Positions 42,238 through 53,983 of a stretch of 64,000 nucleotides of DNA are shown here, piece after piece; the stretch's first letter is position 1, and each line of letters opens with the position of its first letter. The notes under the pieces are model-generated. The model ran no database searches and had not been told where the DNA came from. It saw only the letters and a list, made by a program, of their open reading frames with translations. A program made the translations under genes and the position numbers. Origin of the DNA: Knufia peltigerae (taxonomy: Eukaryota; Ascomycota; Eurotiomycetes; Chaetothyriales; Trichomeriaceae); contig JAPDRN010000067.1 in assembly GCA_030247855.1 (NCBI GenBank), positions 62,001-126,000 of the forward strand, read 5' to 3'.

Positions 42238-42951
42238 CGCAACGAACACACTTTTGCCCCCTTTTTTTTGGTAAAGGACACAGGTTGTTGACTGGGGAGT
42301 TGTTTGGGTGAAATGAAGGGTCGAGGATTCTAGAGTTGATCCGGAGGGTATGTTTGAACTTTTTTAATTTCTGAGAGGATGATGACCCTACCTTTTCTAG
42401 CTTGCCGAGGGAAATCTGGGACATGCATGCGTTCGTTTTCCCCAGTTGCCATCTCTGCCCACTGAGACCCACTTTCGAGATCTGCACTCCGCGTGTTGGC
42501 CGAATTTCCTAATTAGGTACATTTCCAACGATACTCGACCAGGAGGAAATCATTTGAAAAGTCTCTGCAAATTTGTGAGAATAGGACAGGACCTCATCTT
42601 CATACGAACTGCTTACTCAATTGCCCCCGACGTACGCAATTCGTCAAAGTCTCATTTTAGCTTCGTTTTTGCCATATAGTCTGTTGTATTCACGTATGAA
42701 AATCGTCATGAAAGCCTTTTCAACGAGCAACTCCCAAGCCTTCTACTTTTATTGCCACTGAAGCAGCTCTTTCATTGGAACGACGCTGATGCCTTCTCCC
42801 GAACCCAACATATAAAAAAGCTCCATTTCACTTACGGAATTTCGCCCTCCTTATTTTCCTTCACTTTTGACGTTGACTTTTGTGCTCCTTGGAAGCACTG
42901 CTTCCAATGCAAAGACGCAAATCTTCGACACCCAAAGACGCCTAGAGTAAG
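42238..42951. promoter_or_regulatory. Divergent promoter of SDR and serine hydrolase genes
   Basis: 714 nt between the starts. The right half carries a TATA-like element. No further gene was recognised. Confidence 0.5.
42811..42818 (+). promoter_or_regulatory. TATA-like box of the serine hydrolase gene
   Basis: TATAAAAA, 141 nt before the ATG. Confidence 0.45.
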
Positions 42952-44564
42952 ATGGGAAGGCTCATTGACCCGGAGACGAGGTCGCGCATACAGAGCACCA
43001 TTGACCAGAAAGTGCAGTCAGGGACTGTTCCGCCTCTCCTTTACCTGGCTTTCGATCATGAAGGGGACGTTTTCTTCTCTCACGTGTCGGGAACGAGGGG
43101 GGTAGAGTCGGATGAGCCCATGACCCGGGACACTGTGTTCTGGGTCGCATCTTGGACGAAGCTCGTCACCACCATAGCTTGCATGCAGCTGGTGGAAAAG
43201 GGAGCGTTGGCCTTGGATGACGCCGAGCAAGTGGCTTCGCTGGCTCCGGAGCTGTCCAAGTTCAAGGTGATTGTCGAGGACGATGGTACAGGAAACCTAA
43301 GGTTGGAAGAACAACGGAAACCAATCACTCTAAGGATGCTTCTCAGTCATACGGGTGAGTGCACTCGGCGGTGAAAACTTTTCAATCAGAGATCCGGAAA
43401 CATTTACCTGTACCTGAACTGACGGGGACGGCCCGATGACGGCGTTGTCGAAAAAAAGCCGGCTTTGGGTATGCGTTTGACGATGTCAAGCTACGACGAT
43501 GGTCTTTGCCGACCGGGATAGACGACTTCAACGCCGACTTTTCTGAGCTGCTCCGGCATCAACTGGTGAATCAACCGGGTGAGGCTTTCCAGTACGGTGT
43601 CGGCTTGGACTGGGCCGGATTGATTGTACAACGAGTCACCGACATGACCCTCGACGATTACGTACAGGGACACATCGTTCGACCCCTCGGGCTCGAAGAA
43701 ATCACATTTTTGCCCACCGAATCTATGAAGTCTCGGCTGGCTTACATGCACCAGAGGGGCCCAGATGGCACATCATTGCGCCACACCGAACACATCAACC
43801 GACGACCACTGCTGGCTCAAACGGCCGAGGACAAAGAACGACTTTTCCACATGGGTGGGTGTGGCTTGTTTGCCAGACCCGATCAATATTTTCGTAAGTT
43901 TGCCTTGAGTTGGTCATCCGCGCATACACCGTCGAACAGGACCAAAAAAAAGAGGGTGAACGCTCGGCTCATCATTCTGCCACAGAAATTATAGCTTCTC
44001 TTCTGAACAACGGTTTCAACGAGCGGGCCAATCTACAACTCTTGAAGCCGGAAACGGTAGCTTGTAAGTACTACAGCTGATGGCTACTCTTCGCAGCAAA
44101 CTTCTCATTGAAAAAAGCAGTGATGTTCAAGGACCAAATTCCGGACAAACCCATCCACACCGATGAACCATGGCAGTCTGCCAAACCTCTCCTCGCAAAC
44201 CCGACCCCCATCTTTCCACCGCCACCACCGACACCCAAAGAAGGCTCCGAACTCCCTCGGGACGACACGATGGGTTGGGGTCTTTCCTTTGCCTTGACGT
44301 TGCGGCCCGGCGCCACCGGTCGAGCCACGGGTACAGCTTGGTGGGAAGGCTTGCCGAATCTCTACTGGTTTGCCGATCGTGCGAGTGGGATAGGAGGCAT
44401 CGTTGCCGCTCAGGTTCTTCCCTACGGAGGTGAGCATTTAAAATACACCTTCCTTGACTCGGTCCCTAATTTGATTGTCTCGTGTCGTAGACAAGCACGT
44501 AGTGCGTCTGGCCGATGAAGTTGAGAAAATGATCTATGATGCCCTACGTCCAGCAAAGATATGA
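42952..44564 (+). CDS. Beta-lactamase-fold serine hydrolase / acyltransferase (class C / LovD-like family)
   Basis: Five exons (42952-43354, 43459-43893, 43986-44063, 44121-44429, 44491-44564) give 432 residues; introns are 104, 92, 57 and 61 nt. The active-site SxxK is 'ASWTK' with Ser67 and Lys70, and the tyrosine motif is 'FQYGVGLDWAG' with Tyr180. 'LRMLLSHTAGFGYAF' (across junction 1) and 'MGGCGLFARPDQYF' are conserved in this family. The C-terminal part has a Pro-rich loop followed by 'GWGLSFALTL' and 'ASGIGGIVAAQVLP', near the KTG-like position. Members include esterases, peptidases and the lovastatin acyltransferase LovD, so it could hydrolyse or transfer an acyl group of a small metabolite. 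There is no signal peptide, which argues against a secreted beta-lactamase. It is divergent from the SDR gene. Confidence 0.88.
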
Positions 44565-44708
44565 CCGATCTTGGTGAGCGTCTTGGGGTATTGAGATAGA
44601 ACGTATGTGAGGTTTCACACCAGAAAAACACTGTTATTTGGCAGAATGATCACATCTCTTCCTTTTCTACGTCTCACCATCATGTGCTTCTTCAGTTTCC
44701 GGATGAAC

Positions 44709-47700
44709 CTAGACGGATACTGTCGGCGACAAATATTCCTTCCACTGATTGGCCCATGTATTCTGCAGATCCTTAAGCCAGGTGCGACATTTATCTTGGA
44801 TCTCTTCATCATTATTATCCGGGCTTGGAACTACCTCCCTCCTCCTCCTCTTCTCCTCCTGCATCTTCTCCTCCTGCATCTTCTCCTTCTGCGTCTTCTC
44901 CTTCTGCGTCTTCTCCTTCTGCGTCTTCTCGGTTACGGGTGGTGCTTTGATGTATTGGTGCTGGGAGGCGCACCGCACTTCCAAACTCTCCTTTTCATCA
45001 CGTTTCTTGTAACATGTATTACACAACAGAGTGTGGGTACAAGCGCAGCATAGGTGAACAGACGCATTCTTGAGCATTCTTTTGTCGATATTTGCAGCAC
45101 AATTACTGCATTCAACTTCCAACTCGACCTTTTGGTCTTGCTCATCGTTATTTCCCGTCGCACCACCCTTTTGTCGGCGAGACCTCTTTCGTGAGCCCTG
45201 TACCATATTAAAGGCTTTAATTGAATTTTTCGCCTGTCTGTTTAGTTCTCTTCCGCTGGCTTGTTTAGTAACGGTATAAAACTGGTAATAGAAGGCGAGA
45301 CCTGCATGCCACTCAAGTCCGGGGATAAGTAACAGTGTCTTTGCTAACATCCGCAAGCTGGGCGCATCGTTCGATTGGGTGTCGTCTTCGAGGGCGGCCA
45401 GACAGGCACGGAACGTTGCATCTGCCCTCTCCTTGAACGTCCGAATTGGACCCAGGTGCCTGTACATGATGGTCAGCGGAAGACTGGTTGGCGACAGTTC
45501 GGGTTGGAAGCTAGGCTCCTGTAGCAGAATGACTGATTTTAAGAGTTGCTCCAGTCGATCGCGAGCCGTCTCTTGGCAGGCCAGGACAGGTGTTGCATCT
45601 TCATCAAGAGGCTCTGGCCGCAAAAAGTCGTCTAGAAGAATGTCCGCCAACTGCCAGCTTGCCTGCCTTCTGGCAACGAGATCTCCATAGATGGCGAGAT
45701 CGAGTGCGTTCTGGAGATACTCTTTTGCCGTCTCGTCTTTAGATTTTAGTCGCTCGAATGTTCCTCGCCACGCCCACAGCTGGCTTACAGCCAAAAGATC
45801 ACCGCGATTTTTTGAGGATAATACTGCCTCATCATACAATTTATCGAGCATTTTGGGCTTCTTTTGTAGTTGGACCGCACGCTGGAGATGCCTGTGTGTC
45901 TTTTCAGCGCACAGGGTGGAAAGTTGATCTTTATGCACCGAGTGCAATAGGTCGACGACGTCTTTCGACAGCTCCTTTTTTGATGGATTTTTTTCAGAAG
46001 GGCTTCCGTTAGCCATCTCCGAGACAATGTCGTCAAAATAAAGAATAATCTTTCTAGTCTCTGGAGTCTCTGGACTCGAATTATTGTAGATCTCCTTAAC
46101 ACTTGCCTTGCATTCATCCCGTTTATGTAGCACTGCTTCGGCCAGCGCCTTTAGCTGGTAGATCATCAGTCGTCCCCAACGATCTGGGCCCAGGATCTCG
46201 GCGTCCGTCGAAGGAAATGTTTTTAGAGCCTCGTCAAAAGTGTTGACAGCGTTTTCTAACGCTAATTTTTTGTCTCCGGGAGTTTTTGCATCTTCGTACT
46301 GACCAAAGTAGATGCGGGCTTCGCGGTCCAGCAATTCAAACTTCTCGCGCCACTCGCCCTTGTGGTCTTTCTTGTGGGCCTCCTTGATTTCGGTGAGAGC
46401 TTGAGGGTAGTGCTTATCGTACCGCAGAGCCATTGAGAGACACTTCAATTGTTGAGCCGAGCTATCAGCTTTTTTGATGCCAAAGTGCTCCAAGACTTGT
46501 TCGAACGACTTCCAATCTGTGTATTTTAACAAGTCGCAACGGTTTGTCTCATTGCCTTTGGTAGCTCGGCTTTCAATTTTCTTGTGAAAAGCCTTCGAAT
46601 CGTCCAGGGCTTGATGTGCCAGTCGAAAGGAAATGTAGGCGTCGCGTGGATATTTAGCACTCAACCACTGGTAGATATGAAGCTCAGCCATGTAAGCTAA
46701 TAAAACAGTTTTCAGGTCAGCTTTGGAACTGCGCATCTTCGCCCCTATGGCGAAGGTTTCCAGGTCTTTTCCAAGGTACTCTGATAACTCCGTGATCCTA
46801 GAATCCGCTAGTTCTCGATCCCCGAAGACCGAGACATGTTTTTCGGTGTTGTCCACATCAACGCGACTCTCCAACAGTCGGAGGCCCCGGGAGCTCGTTT
46901 CATTTGGGTTAAGAATCATTCGTATATTGTCCACAACTTTTTCTTTGTTGGCGCCTTCCTGCAGGGTGTTGTCCTTAATCAAATCGCTCAAATGACTACA
47001 CCATGACGAAGCCGCATAAGAGACAAGTTCGCTCCACGCATACGTTTGATCATGGGGTTGAGTAAGAAATTTCGTGAGCATTTCGAACATCAATACTCGA
47101 GGGTGCAATTGGTCAGTGCTGGCCCTCGAATACAGCGATTTATAGTTCTTCAGATAGTAAGGCTTGATCTTGTTGGTTGACAGTCTAAGGAGGCCGCGGT
47201 CGTCCTCATCAGTGCTCTTCTCGGTTATCCCTCCTACACTTGCTGGAATCACCTTCGAGCTGACCGACACAGAGAAGATACTGTTACGTCAATATGGGTC
47301 CTTGAGATGATTTGAGCTCAGGTGTCAACTTACCAGCCAAGGGGACCGTCAAGGATCTCATCAATATTGAGTTGGCTGGCCTCATCTTGTTTCTCTAGCT
47401 TAAGGAGTCGATCTGCACATCGTAGTGTAATGCATGCCTGGCCAAACATCAGCCAGGTGAGAAGCCGTCGAACAGCAATATCGCTCCGGGTGCTCTTGGT
47501 ACCCGGGCTGGGATTCCATTTTCCCCAATCTTCGAAGATTGATCTGAAAAGATTCCTGGGCTCTGCCAGCTTGTACCCATCAGAGGGCCGATTTCGAATC
47601 TGATTCAGATGGTACAGAGCATAGTTTATGTATGTATAGCCTGGCCTTTGTTAGTAATTGAAGAGGGAAAATGTAGAGATCTGTCACGCACTTTGTGCCT

Positions 47701-49435
47701 CCTTGCAAATCTGATCGACGATCTTCAACCGGCTAGGTTGGCGCCTCCACAAACGCGGGAACTGTGGTAGAACAGCGCCGGCATAAAGCTTGAGATCAGT
47801 TTCAAGGCCGAGTCCAATGTCAAGGACGTTGCACTGGGACGTTTCGTCATTGTTCCTGGTCAAGATGACTCGAACCCAATATTGGGATTCCAATCTTCTG
47901 TCCCTCAGCTCCTTTTCAAGTTTCTCGCAGGCTGATTCGTCCAATGCATTCTCCCCATCGAGAATCAGATATAATATCGTCTCGCCTTTCTGACCTTTTG
48001 ACTGGGTCTGTGGGAAAAGTGATTTCCAGGATGTGCGATCGCCGTCAGATCCCGGACCAGAGGTAGCCTTTGACTCCTTTGGTTTCTTTGGATCCTCTTT
48101 CCTCATGGATTCGTTTGATTTCCTCGACTCCTGTGGGTCTTTGGCTGCCTCTTCATTTCCCATCAAGCGCTTTTGATAGGCCAGATCTTGTTCGGCGGCT
48201 TGTAGGGCACAACAACAGCGCATGCTTTCGAGTGAGCGCACACTTCCATCATCGTTACAAAAATCAAAGTATGCCACTAGAATTCTCCGACCAACAGCTA
48301 ATTCAGATCGACTTTTGAGATAGCGGAACAGGTAGAACGCTAGCATGCTCTTGCCCTGTCCAGATTGGCCATTGAGTCGCAATGCTCTGTCCCTGTCAAT
48401 GTTGACCTGTCCAGATGGGCTATTGTGGCGTGATGCTTCCTGCCTGTTAGTCTTGCCGCTAGTGTACCATGATTTCCAAGTCTCATTATCCAAAACCCAT
48501 TCACAGGTGCCTTTGAGGTACGCACTTTCAAATCCTTTCAGTCGCTCTTGGATCTGAAGTTCAATCTGATCTTCGACAGAGGTGAATAATCGGTCTTTCA
48601 GCTTTTGGATGGCAAGCTGAGTCGCTCTCAACTTGCAATGCGCCGAATCCTCGGTCTCGGCAGATCCAAGAGCCGGGACGAGTTCCTCTATCCCTTCCTT
48701 TCTGAAAATTGCATCCAAGCGTTGTATCGCATAGTCTGTTTGTAAGCTCACCTGGGCCAACATATCTGTCTGCACATTTGCAGCTTCATGCAGCCTCTGA
48801 ACGTTGATGTTGATTTCGGTGGCAGTGCCTAAGGTGGCCATGAGCACGCTGGATTCAAGCTCGGTCATGCGATCCTTCAAAACGACGTAGGCATCTGCGA
48901 GGCCTTCGTCCTTGTTGACTAAACCTTTGGCGAAAGATAGCACTCGGTTTTGGCCCACATATCTTCTGGCGATGCCGGAGATGTGGAGGATGGAGGTAAG
49001 AACCCTCGTCAAAGGTTCCGAAAACGCATGCTCAGGGGGCATTCTGTCCTCCAGTAGAGAGAGTCTCTCAAAAAAGAACTTGATGGTCTCGAAGAAGGAG
49101 GCAATCTCTTCGAGGTTTTTCGAAACCTTGTTACAGGTCTTGAATACATAGGCCAGTGCTTGCGAGATGGCCCCTGCAGGCGGATAGGCAATGCTCACGA
49201 GACTACCAACGGTTTCCACTACCCCTTCAGCCACCCTTGAGATGTCTCCGAGGATCTTGAGGATCCGTTTGAAAATGGGGCCTTTGTCTGGCCCCTGTGG
49301 CACTTTTAGAGTGTCATGAATTTTCGTGACTTGACTGGCCTCGGGTTCTTCAATCTTCATACCAGCTGGAGCGTTCTCGTTGTATTTGTTCACCGCATCG
49401 TTCCAGATGGTGACGACATCACGCTTCGAAGCCAT
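44709..49435 (-). CDS. STAND/NLR-type NTPase with Goodbye-like N-terminus and C-terminal Cys-rich finger
   Basis: Three exons, 49435-47692, 47640-47334 and 47280-44709, with 51- and 53-nt introns, give 1540 residues. About 1-220 fit the fungal STAND N-terminal Goodbye domain ('VVTIWNDAVNKYNENAPAGM', 'SIAYPPAGAISQALAYVFKT'). The P-loop is GQSGQGKS at 356-363. A Walker B-like 'TILYLILDGENALDES' and sensor-like 'VRVILTRNNDE' follow, separated by a charged Ser/Lys/Glu-rich insert, so the NACHT-type module is present but divergent. From about 620 the chain is long, helical and TPR-like without clear WD40 or ankyrin repeats. Near 1408-1450 a Cys-rich segment ('CSNCAANID', 'LCCACTHTLLCNTCYKK') resembles a ZZ finger. 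A Lys/Glu-rich tandem repeat precedes the end. Such proteins act in non-self recognition and heterokaryon incompatibility; its trigger is unknown. Confidence 0.85.
44851..44930. repeat. 15-bp tandem repeat (5.3 copies) in the NLR coding sequence
   Basis: Units TTCTCCTCCTGCATC (two) and TTCTCCTTCTGCGTC (three) plus a partial copy. On the coding strand each unit gives five residues of the KEKTQ / EEKMQ type, so copy-number change keeps the frame. Confidence 0.95.
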
Positions 49436-50305
49436 CAGAAGAGAGGACAGCTATGAAGAGCGGAGGCTGGGAAGATGGAAGAGAAGGCACTCCTCCGCTG
49501 ACAGCGTGCAAGGCCTTCCATCATTATCATCGTACACCCGCCTGGGATGTTGGAAGGCGCTGGTGGCATGGTCTGCATGGAATAATCTGCAGTGAAGATA
49601 TGGATTGACTGGAACTTACAAGGGGGGACCCCAGGCGCTTGTACTGAAATTGCTTCTTTCTCCACGATGGCGATGCATGAGACACGTGGAGCCGCCGGAA
49701 TGGACGACCTTTGGTAGAGGTGTGTAGAGTCAGCAAAGGGGTTCCTGGTTCGGCCATTGGGACTAACGAATAAGGCGGGATATGGCGGCTCGGTTTGGAG
49801 TAGCTGCGAGTGGCCGTTATATTATGGCGGATGCTACCTGCCCAGGTAGCTAGGGAAACTCCTCGATGACTTGTCATAGTTTGTAAGAGGAAGAAGTCGA
49901 ATGAGTTACTTCTCTTTGTAAAAGATTTATTATTCCTCAAAATGACAAAAGTACCAAAGACTTCCTCGTCTTTCATGTCTGTATTATGCCCCTGGTCCAC
50001 TATCCGCAATCCTTATCCCGTACTCCAAACCGCCATACTCGAAATCTCCAAGGCGTTTAAAACGCCCATCATAATCGTGATCTTCAATTTCTGATATTCC
50101 TGCCCTCGACCGAAAAAACGCCATCCCAACGCAAATATCCCAGGTCATGATCATAAGGAGTCGTGAATTCTTACTGTACAGTCATGCTTGTGTATCCTTC
50201 CCCAAACAAAGAACAAATCCTCATCTTCCCAGACACCAAACATAGTGGAACTCATATGACCCGAAAGCCAACCATATATATTGTCGACCGACAGTGACTG
50301 ATATT
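49436..50305. other. Intergenic 0.9 kb
   Basis: This holds the NLR promoter and the MFS transporter 3' UTR. No supported gene. Confidence 0.5.
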
Positions 50306-52051
50306 TCAAACCTCCTCTTCTTCCTCAACGCCATCCATAACAGTAACGTCAACCACATCTTGAATTGCCTCCTCTGTATTCTCCATGTACGGAATGATTG
50401 CCTTCACGGTCGAGGTATACTTTTCCCTTGGAACAAACCATAATTGACCGACGCCAACGATAGCGACAACGCCTGCGCCGAAATATGCTAAACCTGTAAA
50501 ACCAATCTGGGAACCCCTTTCGTACAACAAACCTGCAATGGGTGGTGCTACCGTCCGACATGCTGCACCAGCCGCAGCTGCCAAACCATTGATGCGACCG
50601 AGAGTGGAGAGGGAAGGACTTGCCTGCTTGAGGAGAATCAGGAGAACCGGGTAATCGAGAATGGAGAGAAGGTTTCGAACGGTAAGACAGAAATAAATGC
50701 CTGGATAGAGGAGATTCGGCGGGAGGAGAGCAAGGTAAGGCACAATGAAGAATGCCACGGGATGCAAAATCGTCACCAGGACGAAGACTCGCCAAACCCC
50801 AAGGCGCTCAGCGGCAATGGGGAAGATGACGGCTTGAATGAACAAGGCAATTAAACCATTGACAGACATAATGACACCCACATCTTTGGTCGACATACCG
50901 AGCCCACCTGGGATATGAAGGACGCCCAGAGAGGAAACCGAGACCTGATCAACAGGCTTGTCCTCGAAAAAGATGGGCAAGAGATGGTCATAACACATGG
51001 AGTGATATGTGTATAGACTGAGGGCGAGGGTCAGCATGGCCACCCTTTTGGTAAACCATTTTTGAGATCCTTTGTCGGAGATTGACGAACTTCGAGAGCT
51101 GCCGTGAGCGCTGATCTTCCATCGGAGGGTTTTCTGGATCTCAACTTCGTTGAACGTTCCGAACGAGTCTCGTCTCAAATCCGTACCGGCATCGGCGTTT
51201 GCGCCAGCGGTCAGCATCATCGGGGTGCGCTCGGTGACATCGAAACGTGGGTCCTCGTCAGGACCTTTTTGACGAAACTCGGGATGAGTTTCCTGGAGCC
51301 AGAAGGAGCCGACGATGATGCTGAAGAGCATGATCACGGCACAGATCAGATTGGGTAGAAGCCACGGAAAGTGACCAAATAAACCATTACTGGGAAAGAC
51401 GTCGGGGTAGGACTTTGCGGGATTTGCAAGCAACCCACCGATGGCAGGGCCAATGATACACCCAATAGACCACACAAAAGGCATGACGGCGTATGCTTTG
51501 GGTTCATGTTCTGGCTTGGTGACCAATTCTCCCACCATGGTTTGAATGACCCCTGGAAGTTTTTGTTAACCTTGCGTTGCCATCATGGTTTGTTCGATTT
51601 TCATGTGCATACCAATGTTTCCATTCAGGGCTCCCCCGATGATTCTTCCGCATAAAGCGACGGTAAAGTTGGTCGAGAAGCCGACCACGAGGAGAGATAC
51701 GACCGTGCCGGCGAGGCCCGTGAGGAGGATGGGCTTTCGTCCCAGGCGATCGGAGAGCCCACCCCAGAACATGCTGGTCAGGGCCTCGGCCAGAGAGAAG
51801 GAGGCGATGAGGATGCCGGCGTAGAAAGAGGCATCACCGAGGCCAAAAGTCTTGACCATGAGCCAGGCATAGGGAAAGATGGCGGTGATGGCGATCGGTT
51901 CGGAAAGGCGACATATTGCTGGCAAGGATTGTCAGTGAACTGAGTCGACTCGGTCTATTTCCTCAAGAAGAAACACACCTAGGATCAAGAACTGAGTGGT
52001 TGGGAATGTGTCGTCGGTGCAGGGATTGGACTTTTTGCGTGTAAGTTTCAT
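50306..52051 (-). CDS. MFS transporter (DHA1-type drug:H+ antiporter-like)
   Basis: Exons 52051-51979, 51918-51613 and 51552-50306, with two 60-nt introns, give 541 residues. The joins restore 'QFLILAICRLSEPIAITAIF' and 'GGALNGNIGVIQTMVGELV'. MFS motif A is 'GGLSDRLGRKPILL' between helices 2 and 3. About 12 membrane helices are visible, with a long cytosolic loop between 6 and 7 ('GTFNEVEIQKTLRWKISAHG...') and an acidic tail ending EEEEEV. This architecture fits filamentous-fungal DHA1-like exporters of unknown substrate. ATG 52051 is the only Met before the conserved N-terminus; the open frame further upstream lacks Met. A pyrimidine-rich tract 160-230 nt upstream is typical of fungal promoters or 5' leaders. 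Confidence 0.9.
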
Positions 52052-53983
52052 TTTCTCTTGTAAACCCTCGTCTCTTACGACCTGTTGTCCACCCGCAGCA
52101 GCAGCACAACAATAGCAGAATGTCCTCGACAGATGGCGGTCCGATAGGATGGGGTGTTCTCGTAGGTAATGTCTTCTAGAACGCGAGAATGGTAGAAACA
52201 CTAAGAGCAGAACGGTGTGAGAAGAAAGGAGGAGGAAGGAGGAGAAGAGAGAAAGGAAGAAGAAAACGAGAAAGAGACTGAAGGAAGTGGAAAATGCAGT
52301 GCGAGCGAGCGTGTGAATCGAGTAGCGTATGTGGAGGCGAAGAAGGGTCGAAGTCAAGGCTCTGCAGACCAAATGACTTGGAAAAAGGTAGATATCTGTT
52401 GTCTGACAAGTGAAGACTTGGGCAAACACTGACAAATGGTTAGCCTAGTCGCCGAGTGATTTTTTCCGTCAGACAAAATACTTTTCCTTGTTGGGGCGGA
52501 TGCAGAGACCGAGATCATCCTTGTAACCAGCGGCAGCACCAGCGAGCCCGACTATATTCCGAACTCTCTCTTTCCCATGCTTTGATTATTCGTAGTCATA
52601 CCAGCTGACTCACAAGATAACGGTAGAACACTCAAACCTCTCTTCCGTCTCTTCCCTTCCCGCCCCCAAGTTCGAAACTGTACTTGGGATATCAAAGTAC
52701 GGATGTTCTAAACAGCACTATGGACTATCTACTCCGTATTCGTAGAAGAAATGCGCGAACCTTGGCGAGAATCTCACCGCCTGCCATTTCGACGGTGGTG
52801 GGTGCAACGAAAAAACCTCATTGGTGGATCAGGTCGAGATAGGCGGTGTCTAGACTCGCTAGGCCGCGTCGTACGTATCTTTGATTTGTCTGGGAATCGA
52901 CGATCGACAGGTCTAGTCCGTACTAAATAGTACAGTACTGTATGTATGGATGAGTATCTCTGTGGACTGTAGGAGGCAAACCTCTTGTGATACATTGCAA
53001 TTAACAGGGAACACACATACTATCTCTAGAATGTCAGTCCACTGTCGCGTGGAAAAGTCGTTCCGTAGCTGCAGCAAGCCGGTGAATGTGCTCGCCGCGT
53101 ATTTGTTCCTGGGTGTCTCTCGTTCGAGACAATGAAATACGTCGCTGAGCACATGTTATTCGTAGTCCTCTGCACTCCCTACTGAACTACAGAAATAGCA
53201 CGAACAGGCATGATTAGGGAGGATGCGAATATTTGCTTCGAGAATCAAAAATTGTCACGTCACTCTGAAGTTTTGTGCAAAAACGACGGCAAGGACGGAA
53301 GACACAAACCTCTTGGAAGGGAATGTTATATCGGCGATGGGATTTGGTTGCGAAATGCTGGTGTGTGTCACTTCGAGGAAATTTGTGGTCCGAGGGAAAA
53401 AAACACGGTCAAGTTTCTGCCGGCAGAATTTGTGGTCCTTCTGTAACGCCACTAAACAACGGGGGTCCTTCATGTCGCTTCCGTACTAAGACTAAACATG
53501 TGATGATCATGTCCAGGCCTCTTGAATTGCGGATGCACATCTCGGTTTCAAACATGGTCGCTGTTGTACGGGCACACTTGCCTCAACACCTGGGATATGA
53601 ATAGACAAGTACTGTACACAAGTAGAGAAGTATTCCGCACTACATGCACGTGGGATGCCAACAGTATGGAAAGAGAGGTAACCCCGTATTTTTCATAACC
53701 TCAACACACCTATTCAACAACAAAAGAAATTATTACCACTCATACTGCCTAGACACACATAACAAATGAAATCCCCGAAAACCGATCCCAAAGTTAACAC
53801 CATGCCACCCAACATGACCAGACCATGGACGAAAAATAGCTAATGTACAATGAGGTTTTCTCCAGAACACGACCTTCGTATCATTCTCGTTGATCGTTGG
53901 AATCAAAAGTGTCCATCCTCACAACCAACAGATCACTGAATAGAGACAAAGTGTCGTGATACTCGGTTCCAACCGTGTCTGGC
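52052..53983. other. Intergenic 1.9 kb, nothing recognised
   Basis: It contains the MFS promoter with a polypurine/polypyrimidine tract at about 52210-52285 and one TACTCCGTA (52730-52738). Short frames lack family features. Confidence 0.5.
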
